Below are positions 11,297 through 23,592 of a stretch of DNA of 64,000 nt, piece after piece (position 1 is the first letter of the stretch; the number at the start of each line of letters is the position of its first letter). The notes beneath the pieces were generated by a model. That model did no database searches. It was not told the DNA's origin and saw nothing but the letters and a program-made list of their open reading frames with translations. The DNA is from Heterocephalus glaber (taxonomy: Eukaryota; Chordata; Mammalia; Rodentia; Bathyergidae), in contig NW_004624776.1 of the NCBI RefSeq assembly GCF_000247695.1, positions 8,539,316 to 8,603,315 of the forward strand. The letters run 5' to 3'. The position numbers and the translations under genes were made by a program.

Positions 11297-11519
11297 GGGA
11301 AGATACCCAGCAGGGGAATAGCTGGGTCAAATGGGACCTCTAGCCCTAGTTCTTTGAGGTATGTCCATACTGATTTCCACAGTGGTTGCACCAGTCTGCA
11401 CTCCCACCAACAATGGAGAAGGGTTCCTTTCTCCCCACAACCCCTACAGCATTTGTTATTTGTTGATTTCTTGATAGCAGCCATTCTTTCTGGGGTGAGG
11501 TGGAATCTCAGTGTTAAAA
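11297..11519 (-). mobile_element. L1 ORF2 C-terminal fragment (truncated by gap)
   Basis: The minus strand translates to L1 ORF2 C-terminal residues, including [29 protein letters not shown] and [11 protein letters not shown]. The cysteine/histidine pattern [15 protein letters not shown] is part of the ORF2 C-terminal zinc-knuckle region. The conserved frame is intact over about 60 codons, indicating a fairly young copy, but the rest lies in the gap. Confidence 0.9.
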
Positions 11520-12785
11520 CCACCAATTTTTAAAGCAGATTTTCCATCTCTAAGATGGATAGGGACCCAGTTTGAGGAACAGTACTGAAACACATACACC
11601 CAAGATCCCTCCTAAGCACAAGATTCACCAATGGAAAGGAAAGGTAGAGAGTATTAAAAGATGTTTTCTTATTCTCTTCTGGATTTTAAATTTGCTACAT
11701 GACTCTCATTGCTCCTGAATTCTAATTTTTTTTCTGTCTTTGGGTAGAAGAGCTAACATAAATGTATATGAAATCGTGTCAATTCAGCCATCACCCTCAG
11801 GCCTTTTCCTCATTATTTGATGTGGTTCTTTCTGTTCTACTTCCCCCGCCTTTGCCTGCTTTGCATGGTCACAGTATGACATGATGAAAATCAAGGCAGT
11901 CAGTGCAGCAGTAAGAAAGGCTCTCTATAGTCACAACTGGCCCTTTATTTCACCCTCTCCTGCCCTGCTTTCAGGGAGGGACTGCTTACATCCAGGTGGC
12001 CATTTAACCCATCCAGACTTCCTACAGGCACAGAGCAGCCTAGAAGCAGAACATGCTGTGCTGACCTCTCCAGGTGGCCAGAGGGCAGTGGGTTTGCATC
12101 ACCACATTTGCCTAACAATTGACATTCTACTTGGCACTGTTCGCTTGCTGACTGAGAACCAACAAAGCCAGATATCCTAGCACTGCAAGCAGCACACCAG
12201 CCTCCTGAAGGAAGCCAGGGCAGTAAGGCTACAAATAGCTGCCCATGAAAACACTGGGGTGAAACTGCCAGGGAGAAGAAAACAACTACCCAGAAGCACC
12301 CCAAGGACCACTGGGGACGGAAACAGGGAGGTAGGAACTAGATAGACCCATGCTAAGCATTTTGGGCAAGGAATATTTGACCTATATTTAAAATCAAGGT
12401 TTGTTAGTAATAATTCATTTGAAAAGAGATAATTCAGTAAAATTTTAAAAATGCTATCAGGGCAATGCTACTGTCATCCCATTGGAAAAAGATAGATACT
12501 AAAATGATTTATTTGAAAAGTTTATTACAAAAGCTTTATTCATGTCTGAGAGAAATTTAAGCTTTAATATAGAAACATCATAAAGACCTACAAGTTGAAA
12601 GATTTATTGTAAATAGTAATGTTAATGAACTTTCAAAATAAAAAAATAATTAGGGGGGAAGGCAAGCGATATGGACCTGGGGCCTGAAGAAAACAAAGTG
12701 ACCATCAAATGGTCAAGGGGCATGGCTGCAGGCACACAAGCTGGGGCACCTGGCTCCAGGTGCAGGGAAAAGTGAGCTTCAACAC
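11520..12785. other. Non-coding unique sequence
   Basis: Contains overlapping frames on both strands at 11881-12304 (99 and 119 codons). Neither has a recognisable domain, signal peptide plus mature structure, or splice context. No known repeat was identified. Confidence 0.45.
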
Positions 12786-12789
12786 CTGC

Positions 12790-12900
12790 CTATCATGTAT
12801 CTATTCTTTAACACACTGGATCTCATTTAATCTTCACAATAACTCTGGGAGACAGGTAGCATTCTAGCCAATTTACAGATAAAGAAATTGAGGCATATTC
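12790..12900 (+). mobile_element. MIR SINE fragment
   Basis: ATCTCATTTAATCTTCACAA, CTCTGGGAGACAGGTAGCAT and TTTACAGATAAAGAAATTGAGGC are the 3' half of MIR. Confidence 0.8.
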
Positions 12901-12904
12901 ATTG

Positions 12905-13315
12905 CAATAGACTGAATTGCCCCCACCCCCACCCCGATCGGATTCATTTGTTGAAATCCTAACTCCCAAGGTGGTGGTATTAGGAAATGGAGCCTTTGGG
13001 AGGTTGTGAGGGTGGAGTTTTTATGAATGGGGTTAGTACCCTTATTAAAGAGTCTCCAGCTGGGGATTTAGCTCAGTGGTTCCACCGCCTGCCTCGCAAG
13101 CTCAAGGACCCGAGAGTTCGATCCCTGGTACCAAAAAAAAAGAGTCTCCAAAGAGAGCCCTTCCTCCCTGCAACCTTGTGAGGACACACCAAAAAACAGT
13201 TGCCTATGAATCAGAAAAAAGTCCTCACCACACACAGAATTTGACATCTTAGTCTTGGACTTTGCAGTCTCCAGAAAGGTAAGAAATAAATTTCTGTTGT
13301 AGAGCAAGCTGAGTG
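12905..13315 (+). mobile_element. MLT1-type MaLR LTR interrupted by an ID SINE
   Basis: TTGTTGAAATCCTAACTCCC, GGTGGTGGTATTAGGAAATGG and TGGGAGGTTGTGAGGGTGG give the MLT1 left half. After the SINE at 13059-13140 the LTR resumes with CTTGTGAGGACACACC, TTGACATCTTAGTCTTGGAC and CAGTCTCCAGAAAGG. The nesting orders the events: MLT1 first, ID later. Confidence 0.85.
13059..13140 (+). mobile_element. ID-type SINE nested in MLT1
   Basis: GCTGGGGATTTAGCTCAGTGG...GAGTTCGATCCCTGGTACC plus a short A9 tail. The A and B boxes look intact. The 12-bp target duplication AAAGAGTCTCCA lies at 13047-13058 and 13139-13150, sharing the last A residues of the tail. Confidence 0.95.
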
Positions 13316-13929
13316 GCCAAGACATTCATATGAAGACTGTGACCTATGGCCCAGCTAATAAGAGGACCTCTACCCGCCTCATTGTGATGTCCATGACCCT
13401 TCTATTCTAAGAGGTGAGTGATCCTCCCTCCAACACAGTGACAGTCTCCATCCTGGATCCCCTACCTCCAACCCTACTTCTCAGTTTCCCAGGGGACTGG
13501 TGGAATGAAGCAAGTTCTCTGATATTTGGAAAACTGCAGCTCACCTTGTTTTGATCAGGATAATCAAAAGAATGTTAAGTCAACAATTTCAGGCCAAAGA
13601 GGATTTCTTGTTCCCTGGAAGTTTTTTTAGTCCCACAACATCCCAAGGGATTCTGGTTCACTACAAAGAGGACTGAGAGTCCTGATCCATCCAAATGTTT
13701 TCTGAAAAGTGGTATAAGGAGTCCCCTGTCCTCCTGAAGAGTCTCCTAGAAGGCAGAGTGAGTTCCTTTTCCATGGTTTCTCTGAGACTGAAACCAAAAC
13801 AGGAATCATTCCCTGAATTCTCCAGGATTCCCTAGACATACTCCTTTGGTCCAGCATTGGCAATAGTGGCATTGGTCCAGCATTTGGTGATTTGGAGTCC
13901 AGGTTTGGATTCAGCTAACTCTGAAGCCT

Positions 13930-14100
13930 ACTAGTTGCTGAATGTAATCACATATATTATCTTATTTTATGTCTCTAGTAAACCTGGAAAGAACTTAATT
14001 ATCATTTTGCAGATGAGAAATAAGAAAGGTCAAGGGATCTCTCCAATATCAAACCTCTTATATGTGGCAGAACTGGTATTTAAATCTAGAACTTCTACCC
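13930..14100 (+). mobile_element. MIR SINE fragment
   Basis: ATTATCATTTTGCAGATGAG, CAAGGGATCTCTCCAATATC and TGGCAGAACTGGTATTTAAA follow the MIR core and 3' half. Confidence 0.7.
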
Positions 14101-15050
14101 ATATCTACCCAGCCCATTCCATATTGGTCAGCTTCCCATAAAAGGGGACCACCTGAGGGTTCCTCACTATTCATAATCATCCTAACCTTACCATGCACTA
14201 AAAACCCATGAAGGCATGACAGAAGAAAGATAGGATGCACTCACCTTGCTAAGAGTTCAGGTATTAATATAGCTTGTAATTGCCACCAATGTGTAATCAC
14301 TGAGTGTTCATTTTGTGCATGGTCCTTAGCCTGAATAATATCTGGTATATTTAGCTTCATGATGCACATACAATGGTTATATGCATAAAGTTCACCCAGG
14401 TTACCCCTCAACTTTTTGATATGTATGATACCTTTGAGATCAGCTCAACAGAACCTGTAATATTAAATAATTATGCTCAGAATCATTTTATTTTCGCTGA
14501 TTGTCACAGGCTCCAAGACACAGCATCCTGAATAGGAGTCCAGTCCTTTAAATTGTAAGATGCATTTTAATAATTTCTGAACAGGCAGTCAGAAAAAAAA
14601 ATATAGATATAGATATACTTGATTCCTACCTGAGAAACTCTGTAAAATAATAAAAGCCAAATTATTAAAGTATTAACTCAACTCCAAGGTTTTGATCTCA
14701 ATTTTCTCTAGACCATCTGGCAACCAAATAACATGATTTTTCAGTTTTGTTTAAGGAGGTCTGAGGTAGATGATTAATTAGTTAACCAATTCCATCTGCC
14801 CCAGCAGCACTGTTGTCCAAGTTGTGTGGTCAAGCTTAACTATTCATGAAACAACCTGAATGATTGTGAATGCCTGTTTTGTAAAATCTCACTGACTCCA
14901 GCAGCCCTAAGTTTATCACATCCAGCTCAGGAGACAGAATAATTAATGAAGTTTGGAGTAAATGCAAACATTATTCCCCCTTAAGCAACAAATAATTGTT
15001 TCATAAGATTCAATGATAAACATTACATTCACTACACCAGAGGGGAAGCC
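14101..15050. other. AT-rich unique sequence, possible conserved non-coding DNA
   Basis: No repeats were recognised over about 900 bp. Several homeobox-like TAAT words occur, such as TGATTAATTAGTTAACC near 14772 and GAATAATTAATGAAG near 14938. There is no ORF. Function is a guess; only cross-species alignment would show constraint. Confidence 0.3.
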
Positions 15051-15054
15051 TTTG

Positions 15055-15225
15055 GTGATATATATCTACTTATATATGTAGTAATTAATTGTTAACCAAA
15101 TTTATATTTAATTTATAAGTACTGTACAGTATAAGTAAATATTTTACTTTATAAATTAGTTTTATTATATATAAAATATATATATCTCAAAAAAAAAAAT
15201 ATATATATATATATATATCTCCAGC
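15055..15225. repeat. AT-rich low-complexity and (TA)n microsatellite
   Basis: TATATATC/ATTTATAA-type low complexity ends in two TA arrays separated by an A11 run near 15188-15220. Confidence 0.9.
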
Positions 15226-15383
15226 CCCTAAATGTGCACAGTGAGTTATTATGGGAACTTCTGATAAATTCCTGAAGACAAAGCTGATGGTCTATATATG
15301 GTAAAGGCTGTTAATCTATGCAGAACAAAACAAAGTTGAATTAAGGAAAAACAAGCTTAGTATTTTCTCTTTAAAAAGTAAGC

Positions 15384-15782
15384 TAAATGGATGCACCTTG
15401 AGGCCATACTCTTAAGTAAAATAAATAGGACACACTTGTGTAAACACCAAAGAGTTTCTCCGGTGTGAGAAACTGAAAGAGTAAATAAGGACCAAAATGT
15501 ATAATAGATACTGTGAAACAGGAAGAAAAGGTCCAAAGGGGAAAGTAGGGAGGGGTAGGGAAAAGGAAAGAAAGGAAAGGAAAAAATATGAGAAAAGAAG
15601 GAAAAGACAAAAACAAAGTTTTTGTAAATAGGGAGGGGTGGAGGGGTGGAATGGAGGGCAGGGGAAGGGGGAAAAAAACAAGAACCAAGACACATCATGA
15701 ACATGTACAAATTCCCAATGATGAATGTGATCGTAATGTAAACCTAAAATGTACCAATAAACTTAATGAATAAAAAAATGAC
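15384..15782 (+). mobile_element. 5'-truncated L1 3' end (copy B) with target duplication
   Basis: TAAATGGATGCACCTTGAGG and AGTTTCTCCGGTGTGAG (end of ORF2) lead to a polypurine tract with GGGAGGGGTAGGGAAAAGG. TACCTAAAATG-type text then precedes ACCAATAAACTTAATG and an A-rich tail. TAAAAAGTAAGC is repeated at 15372-15383 and 15783-15794. About 400 bp, sense only. The frames of 93-117 codons on its minus strand come from the polypurine tract and are not genes. Confidence 0.9.
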
Positions 15783-15799
15783 TAAAAAGTAAGCAATGA

Positions 15800-18700
15800 A
15801 ACTAACATACAAAAAGTTACCAATAGATTTTCATGGTGTGTGCCATTAATATAATAAGGCTAATCTGGTTATAATCCTTTACAAAAGTCTTTATAAAAGG
15901 CTGTCACCTTAGTGTAAAAATTCTTGTTTTACGTCACTGGGACACATATTCTCAGTTGTGTTGTTGTTGTTGCCCATTCCTAGTGATATTTGTGGTGTAA
16001 GTGGGATGTGAGAAAAGAAGAATGAGGATAATGAATTTAAACAAACTAGACATCAGTGATAACTGTAGGCCTTAGGACAATGTTTTCTTTGCCAAGAGAA
16101 GGAAAACTCTTAAACTGTGAATAGCTCTCATGTAGAGTGTTGAAAATGAACATGAACTGGGGCAAGATTGCTACAATCAATTGGGAAACCCAGGGAGTTG
16201 GGGGGGCCTCCTGCTTCTGCTAATGAGAACAGTGTGGCTCAGAGTCAGTGTGAGCAGTATGCCATCAGCCAGGGCCAAAGCCACCGTCTCAGGCAGCATT
16301 AGGCCCTTTAAGCAGACAAGGAACAATGGTGCCTATCAAGGTTTTATATGAACCACATTCAGCAGAAGGTCATGGATTGATTTTGAAGAATTGCTTCCAT
16401 ATGTATGGGGCTTAGCAAAATCAAGGACATCCAGGTCTGATCTAAACTCCTTTCTCTTCAGTTCAGGAGGGAGATGAACACCTCACAATCTCCAGTATTA
16501 TTAAAGTGACACTGGCACAAGGCTTGTTTGTAATTAATATTATATCCCTTTCCATCGGTGCTTTCAAAGGTTCAGGGAAGCTTTTGTCTTTAAGGGTGGA
16601 AAAAGAGCTTCTCAAAAATTAAAGATTTTAAAAATTTATGTGAAGTGAAGATGTAAGGTAAGGAAGATGAGGAAGTTTTTCTCATCTTGGCAAATGTCTT
16701 AGACTATGTCAATAACAAGATCAACCATAAGGTGGAAGAGAAAAATTAAGTCTTCCAGATGTTTTATCTGCATAACATGAAAAACTTCTTTGATTGAATT
16801 TTTCACTTTTCATTCACGTTTGATGTTATAGACAGTCACAGATAGGAGAATATAAGAAAAAATGAAAGGTATGCAGAAATATATCATCAAAAATGCTTTT
16901 TGATGATAATAAAGTTCCCCTTTAATATTTTAGAGTTTTCTCCCAAGCAAGATTTGAGAGGTTTCAGATTTATATAAGTCATAGATTAGCACGTCTGGGG
17001 CCTTTCTATGCTGCTAATCTTGGTGTTTAAAAGTCAATGAAGCTAGAGCTACAGACCGAAGTTTGGAGTGCCTTCATCATATAAAGTTTATCTTTGGAGG
17101 TTGTGTTAGAACATAAATAGTTAAACCAAAGCAGAAGTTAATAAAGAAAAACTAAGGGTAATGGAGAAAAATGATTTAGGAAAAAAATGCACATACCAGA
17201 GACAACAAAAGTAGATAAAAGAAAGGCAAATATGGAAGCCTTGTTTCAAAGTTGGGATTTGAGACCTTCTTATGGAAAAATATAAATGCCAGGCTAGAGA
17301 GTAAGTATTTATTTCACAAGACACTGAGACATCATTTAATATTTATTTTTAAAATTTTTTGTTTATTAGTTGTTAACAATAGGTAATATCACTTTCCATG
17401 GTTTGGGCGGAGAGAAAAGTTAACAAACACTAGTTAGTTTATAGAATCTTCAGCTAAATAGCCAAGTTCCAAAGCTAAGTGACAAAAGCTGCTGTCTTGA
17501 AAATACACACTGCTAATACTCCTGAGGATCCAGGAACCTGCCACACTGCATTTGACAAAAGAATTGGTTCCTGTACACTGCCACCTTCTCAAGTTATTCG
17601 CTGTTGGAGCCATATCCCTTATGGGAATAAGAGTTACCTGTGATTCACAGAGCTGGAATCATACGACTGAGCCTTAACTGCAAGGGAATCTTCCAAATGA
17701 ATATTCCTCTTTAGGAAAGGCTGACTCAAATTAAGGGAAAATGTTCACTGATATTGGATAGTCATAAAGAACAAATGTGCACTATAAAAATGATCCAACT
17801 GTAACTAAACTTTTGGAAAAGTAGCTTGGCATGATTTGTGTGGAAAGGACTAGGATGGAAAAGTGCTCAATGTGAGAAGATAAGTTGGGGTCTATTGTAG
17901 TTGTGAAAGGAATCAGTAATAAGGTCTTGCTTTGCAGGAGAGGACCTCTTGAGAGAGAAGATTCTGGAATAACTACAGATAGAATGGCAACATTTAACGA
18001 GGATTGTTGATGCCAATCAGCAAAAATCAGGAAGTTGGGAGGAGGAGGAGGGTAAAGGAGAAGGTTGAGTCCAATCTGGCTCACAGGTAGACAAACTTAG
18101 CACACCACTGGAAAGGTAAAACGGAAGCTCCAGAGAAAGATATCTGGAGACACGGCCATTAGAGTCACCTACAGAGAAATGACAGCTACAACAACAGGAC
18201 TGAGAAGGTGAAATTTAAAATTTATAGTTTTATTTCTTTTGAAAATTGATTTCTTTGCATCATTGTCCCTGGTTATCGGCTACAATGATTTAAGTAGAAC
18301 TTGGCCCAGGGCCTTTTTCCTCCTAGCAGAAAATGAAACCCTTGAAATTTTGTTCTTATCCAACTTATACATCTTTTCTGTTTTGAGGAATTTATCACCT
18401 GTCTTAAAATGATTCCCCTATTCTTTAGATAACTGTGTCCTGGGGGTTTGAAGATTTAATTGTTTGTGTCCAGGTAACAGGGACTATCATAAATAAGGAA
18501 AACCAAAACTTGCTTTTAGTGCAGTCATTTTTCACCTGGCCTAAAACAACCCTAACAACACAGTTGGTGGATCAAAAGAGATCATCTCACAAGGGAGAAA
18601 GGTCCTCCATCTCTGATCTGAGCAAGTCTCTAACTGAAAGGAGAGCAAGGGGCTTGTTCACAAGTATTTAAGTGCCATGAAGCTTGTGGCATGGCCCTCC

Positions 18701-19615
18701 CCATCCTGCATTGCCATTCTCCACTGGTCTGACAATAAGGCCCCAAGGAAGGAAACCAATTGAAAAGTGAATGGGAGGCTTGTTACCCACAACATTAAAC
18801 AACATTAGGAGCAGTATTTTCTTTTAAACCAGGGACGCTTTTGTTCTGAAGGGCAAAACCATGTCAGAACAGCCTGAGCTGTTCCAAGGGAAGAAGTCTG
18901 AGCCACCTCTTCCCCTCTGATCAGATGGGCAGGATTCACAGGGGCTGACCAAGGCCAAGGTAAACATTCCAGAAAGATCCCAGGGCCAGCACCGTGCAGG
19001 ATAATGGAGCAATGATCTAATCCAGGCCATCAATGTGAACGCAATACCACTGTGCTCTCCTTCCTCTGAGAACGTATCTGGTATGTAACCCTTGTAGAAG
19101 ATGCCAGAGAGAGAGTGGTGCCCACACACAGACAGCTATTCTATCACAGAAGCACCCTTCTCAAGGCACCATCTTTGTTTTTTGAAAAAAAAAAGAGGCT
19201 CTGCAGTTACCCAGCAGGGAAGAACCAATAACACATATTTGAGGCCAGCATGGCCCTACTTCTCTGCAGGAACAACCTGCCTTCTCCATGCAAAGTAGTA
19301 CAGAGTTGAATCATCTTTAGAACTCACAGAGAGCATCAGGAAAAGCAGGGCATTATCAGTTAATGTCTGGGAGCATCACGATGTCCATTATTCTGAACAG
19401 TGACTAACATTTTTGTTCCTGAAACGGAAAGATCCTTTCACCCAACCCTTAAGACAACAGAACAGCTTGAGCAGGGCAGGGCAGGAATTAGGGTCTCCTG
19501 TGGGAGATCAGATGACTCCCATCAGGGCTGAAGGTCAGGGCTGGTATCCTGAAATTCGCTGAGGTCTGGACACACCTAGACATATAATCCTTAAATAATA
19601 AACTGTGCTAAAACT
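15800..19615. other. Non-coding unique sequence
   Basis: Nearly 4 kb with no confidently recognised repeat or exon. Short frames (for example 17782-18084 and 18824-19129, minus) have no identifiable protein features. Likely old intergenic sequence. Confidence 0.4.
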
Positions 19616-19619
19616 ATTT

Positions 19620-19985
19620 CTCCAGAAGCCACTCATGGATGGTTTGAAACTGGCTTTTCAAGAACGGACAAACATGCTCAGAAGAAGCCAGTTTGTTTAG
19701 TCAATGACCTTTTGCTGTCATAAGCTCAAAAATCCCCTGTGGATGACAAGATAACTCCCCTGAAAAGAAACACTCAACCTGTGAAGACGCGTGATGACCA
19801 TCTATCTACGCCTGCACAAAAGAATACTAATAGGCCTCCTTCTCACCATCCAGTCAACAAGCAGCTTCTCTCTCCCTTCATATGAAGTCACCTGCTATCA
19901 GCTAACCAGAGTAGTGGGCAGACCTGAGCTTTTTTTGTTTTTTCAGCTTCTGACCTTTTTCAGGCCATCAGACTGGTAGTAAAGC
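19620..19985 (+). repeat. Unnamed dispersed repeat (inverted partner at 24385-24566)
   Basis: TTTGAAACTGGCTTTTCAAG, AGAAGAAGCCAGTTTGT and GTCAATGACCTTT also occur, reverse complemented, at about 24400-24566, and the match extends about 180 bp through an AAGAAACACT block. It looks like an old LTR or DNA transposon family that I cannot name. Boundaries beyond the shared part are uncertain. Confidence 0.55.
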
Positions 19986-21315
19986 AGTTTCTTTTGCAAA
20001 AACCAGTGCCACAGCATTGGCTTTTACGTGTGTGGGGCTGCAAGCCCTTCATACCAATCTCTGCTCTGCTCAAATTCAAAATGTATACTTGTTTCTAGGA
20101 GGGGGATATTCCGCAAGGGTTTTTATAGATGGTTCCGGATGTGGCAACAAATTATTAAAGGGAAAAGCAAATGTTTGCTTGGCCGACTTTAAATTCTCAA
20201 GGGTTGTTCTGAGTTTCAGATTTTGCAAATCTAACTTTCAAAAATGGGGAACATACACAGGGACTGTTTTGGAGGCACAGGAAGACAAAGAGTTGCTGTG
20301 GATTTGGTCTTCAAGGGTGAAGGCATGTGGGCTCAAAGCACCAAAAACATGGAGCAGAGCACAGAGGAAAAATCAGTCAATGGTATTGGGATCAGCATGG
20401 GTCATTTTCCTTCCATACTGGGGCATCTCAGGCAGGCCTTTCTGGATGTCGCATGGATTCACCACCAAGACCACATTTTGGGCCTGCCAGGGCACTTGGG
20501 ACTGAGATTCACAGAGCTTCCATCTCGAAAGCTATGGTAGAGAAACCATGTGACAACTGCTACAGAAACCTGCATAGTCTCCCCAGCAGCAGCAGGTAGC
20601 TTAGGGTCAGTTTTTCTTAGGCACTGAGCAAGCCACAGCAAGGGAAAAATCTCTGGTCCTGCAAATCATGAAATGCATCCCAAATATACCTGGCTGCCTC
20701 CTCGGGTGAAAATCAAGAGTACAAAGGGGCCAAAGAATGTCAAAAGAAAAGAGATATCTACGAGTTAGTAGCTTGCTTTTGGGTTTTCTAAAACAAAAAC
20801 CTAGAGGAAAGTTTGAGACTCTAGGACGAGCTCCAGCATGGCAGACCCCTGCTGTGCCTTGCTTCCATGCTAGTCAGAATTATGCAAAGTTGCCATTTAC
20901 CAGCAGCTGCTAAGCAAACATTCCTTCTTGGGTGGTCTAATCGAGTCCCTAGGTAGAGGTGGAAAGAATAAGACAAAGGACAGGGTGACACGAACCTCTG
21001 ACCTTTCACCTTATTACACATTTCAGGGTGGTCTGATTCTCACTGGGCTTCAGAAAAACCCCGGTGGTCCAAACATCTCAACACTGCCCCTCCCATCATT
21101 CCTTTTTGCTGTGCTGGCTACAAACCTGTCCCTCTGACCTGTCTTGCTTTGACAGGCTCTTGATAACAGCATCCTCACATCTGGAAAGGCTTGATAGACC
21201 ATACAACATATACCTGTTAAACTTCACCCACCCCAGGGTCTAGTTGTCATTGTTCTTGCTGTGGAGCCAGAGGTCTACAGAAGTTAAGAGATTTGCCCAC
21301 ACACCTTGACCTCTA
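19986..21315. other. Non-coding sequence with a long chance frame
   Basis: A 162-codon + frame (20017-20505) overlaps two shorter frames. None starts in a Kozak-plus-signal context with recognisable domains, and neither a CpG island nor splice sites support it. No repeat was identified. Confidence 0.4.
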
Positions 21316-21319
21316 GCAC

Positions 21320-21480
21320 TAAGGGAGACTGGGCCTGGAAGTTCGAAAGTTTGAGTCTTGCCTGGGCAACTTAGTGATACCCTGTCTCTAAATAAATAAA
21401 TAATAAATAGCCTGGGGATGTAGCTTAATGATAGAGCATCCTTGGGTTTAATCTTCACCCAGTATTGAGAGAGAGAGAGA
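21320..21480 (+). mobile_element. B1 plus ID composite SINE (partial)
   Basis: A B1 3' part (GCCTGGGCAACTTAGTGATACCCTGTCTC) is joined through (AAAT)n to an ID-like part (CCTGGGGATGTAGCTTAATGATAGAG). This is the dimeric B1-ID architecture known from several non-murid rodents. It ends in a (GA)n tail. Confidence 0.75.
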
Positions 21481-21564
21481 CTTATCCAAACATTATACCA
21501 TCTACAGAAAAAATTACCTGCACTTAGCATAAATTGAGAAATTAAGCCCTGACTAGCTTCCAAT

Positions 21565-21830
21565 AAAGAGCCTTATTTGGATTTCTTATTTCATCCTCTT
21601 AACATCCCAGTGTTGCCAATGTATTATTGCCCCCAGAGTACAGATGTGGAAACTGAGGGTATGCATGAATCTTGCCCACAGACTTGGCATTCCTGGGACT
21701 TGGGTTACATGTGAACCGGGTAGTCTGACTTCACAACCCTTTCCTGCTGGTCCTAAGGATGTGTTTCCTCCACAGCTGGCAACTGATAAAGGCAGAATTT
21801 GAACCAAGGGCCAAGAACACCTTTCTCACT
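21565..21830 (+). mobile_element. MIR SINE remnant
   Basis: CATCCTCTTAACATCCCAGTG, GTACAGATGTGGAAACTGAGG and GACTTGGGTTACATGTGAACC-type text follows MIR in order. Confidence 0.65.
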
Positions 21831-21832
21831 AG

Positions 21833-22095
21833 ACCAGTGCTTCTTAAACTTGAATGCACATAGGAATCACTGGAGAGTCTTATTGAGATGCAGATTATCA
21901 TCCCATATGACATGTCCAAAGGTTCTGTTTTTTGGGTGAGTATGTGTGTGTTGTGTTGGTGTTAGAACCCAGGGCCTTGCATGTGTCATGTATCAGGTCC
22001 TACCACTCAGATACACCCTCAGCCCAGCTTCTGCATTTTTTAACAAGCTCCTAGATGATGCTGATGCAGCTTATCTGCAGACCCCACTGTGAGTG
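21833..22095 (+). mobile_element. MER5-like hAT element split by an ID SINE
   Basis: CCAGTGCTTCTTAAACTTGAA, AATCACTGGAGAGTCTTATTG and GAGATGCAGATTATC form the left half. TTTTTAACAAGCTCCTAGATGATGCTGATGC forms the right half after an ID-like insertion at about 21945-22026. Confidence 0.7.
21945..22026 (-). mobile_element. Diverged ID-type SINE nested in MER5
   Basis: Plus-strand TGTTGGTGTTAGAACCCAGGG, CCTTGCATGTG and CCACTCAGATACACCCTCAGCCC are the reverse complement of an ID element. Its tail is decayed. Confidence 0.7.
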
Positions 22096-22099
22096 ATGA

Positions 22100-23340
22100 C
22101 ATTCCACACTTCAGCATTTAATTGGTTCCTCCAAACACAAATCTTCCCTGCTCTCACCCTTCAAGTCCATACATATTGCTCTCTACCTACTCCAGTGGTA
22201 CTTTTCACTTCAAAACTTGGTTCTATCTAATAAGGCAGTGGCCTTTTATTAGCAATGAATACAGTAATCTGTTGGGGAGCTCTTTCAATAGAAAAACAGC
22301 CTCACCTCAATTGCAAAATCTGACAACATTTTGACAATCCATCCTGAGAGTTCACAAAGAGTGAGTCTCTACCCTTTCCAGCATGAATCAATCTATTGTT
22401 TCTCTTTTCCTTTTAATTTACTCATTACCCAAATGATCCATATAACAAGACCCTTGGATCTACAAAGTTATAGCTTTCCTGGGGGTGAATCCTTACCCTG
22501 AATTTTTTTCCTGTGGTACATGGATAGGTTGACTTTGCCAGTCACAGTGTGCCTGCGCAGGATTGGCTCTCTTGCTTCCAACTTACCCCGGTGACACAAC
22601 TTCTAGTCTTCCTTCTCCTGCCATGTGTAGATGTGGCCAATGGGCATAAATCTGAGCCTCTCTGACAAAGATCAAAATCGCTGCTGATCTAAAAAGGGTA
22701 AGAGTGAAATGACATAAACATTTTTCTCTTTCCAAGACCTGAACCCCAAGTTAAATTAGCTGTTCTGAGTCTTGGTTGAGAAATGATGTTTCTTCAAGAG
22801 GCCTCCTTTCTCTTTAAGGATTTTGAAAGACCAGCTTCCAATGTGGTTATGTTTTCCCTTGACTTTTTTCCCCCTGCAATTCCAAAGAAAGCCTCACATT
22901 GAGGAAAACTAGAAAGGCATGATTCAGTGATGTCAAATGCTCTCTGGATCCCTTCTTCCAAAGTCTTTGTTAATTGTACCCAGTATCTATAGTGATAAAT
23001 TTAAAGACACATGAAGCAGCAGGATCCCAAAGACACTAGACTATTATGCTGTCCCATTAAGATGGAACAATGAGCAGAGTCTTGAGTCTGTCTCCAGGGC
23101 AACCAAAAATGCCAGCCACAATCAGGTGGGACTTTGTGATGAATTTTTTAAAATGCTTTAAAAACCACATGCTCTTTTATCTTAAAGTATTTAGATAAAA
23201 TTATAAATTCCTTGAACTGGAAATATATGTTTGATTTAATTACAAAAGATTTTTTTGGTGTATTTTGTTGATTTATGGAAAAAAAACCTCTTTCCAGGAG
23301 AAAAAAGACCCTATAAAAAAACAAAAACTGCATATAAAAA
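22100..23340. other. Non-coding unique sequence
   Basis: No ORF or confident repeat family. AT-rich toward the 3' side. Confidence 0.45.
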
Positions 23341-23344
23341 TTAT

Positions 23345-23592
23345 GGACTCATTTTTCAAGTCAATATTCCCTAACAATATGATATAACAACTATTTATTG
23401 TATTAGACATTATACATCATTTAGACTTACAGGTCTAGGTCTAAAGCCTATAGGAGGATGTGTGTAGTTGGTTCTATACAAATACTGTGCCATTTTTATT
23501 AGGGGCTTGAGCTTCCTCCAATTTTGATGTCTTGGCATTGGGGGAAGAGAGAATCCTGGAAGCAATCTCCTGTGGATAGCAAGGGACAACTG
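23345..23592 (+). mobile_element. Tigger/MER2-type element, 5' decayed
   Basis: AACAACTATTTATTGTATTAG, GGAGGATGTGTGTAGTTGG, TTTTATTAGGGGCTTGAGC and the 3' terminal repeat AAGGGACAACTG followed by TA match the 2741-3061 family. The 5' terminal repeat is not visible. Confidence 0.7.

Noticed and set aside
10590..11526. Frames of 227-291 codons
   Set aside because: They run through 628 N; only the 60 or so codons at the right edge are real L1 ORF2.
12905..13315. Two separate MaLR fragments
   Set aside because: The right part continues the left in MLT1 order; the ID SINE with a 12-bp target duplication simply splits one element.
15357..15710. 117-, 101- and 93-codon minus frames rich in F, P and S
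   Set aside because: They are the complement of the L1 polypurine tract. The same kind of frame appears at the other two copies (6666 and 25411).
20017..20505. 162-codon + frame
   Set aside because: It overlaps two other frames of similar length, lacks domains and has no promoter or splice support; such lengths occur by chance in 64 kb.
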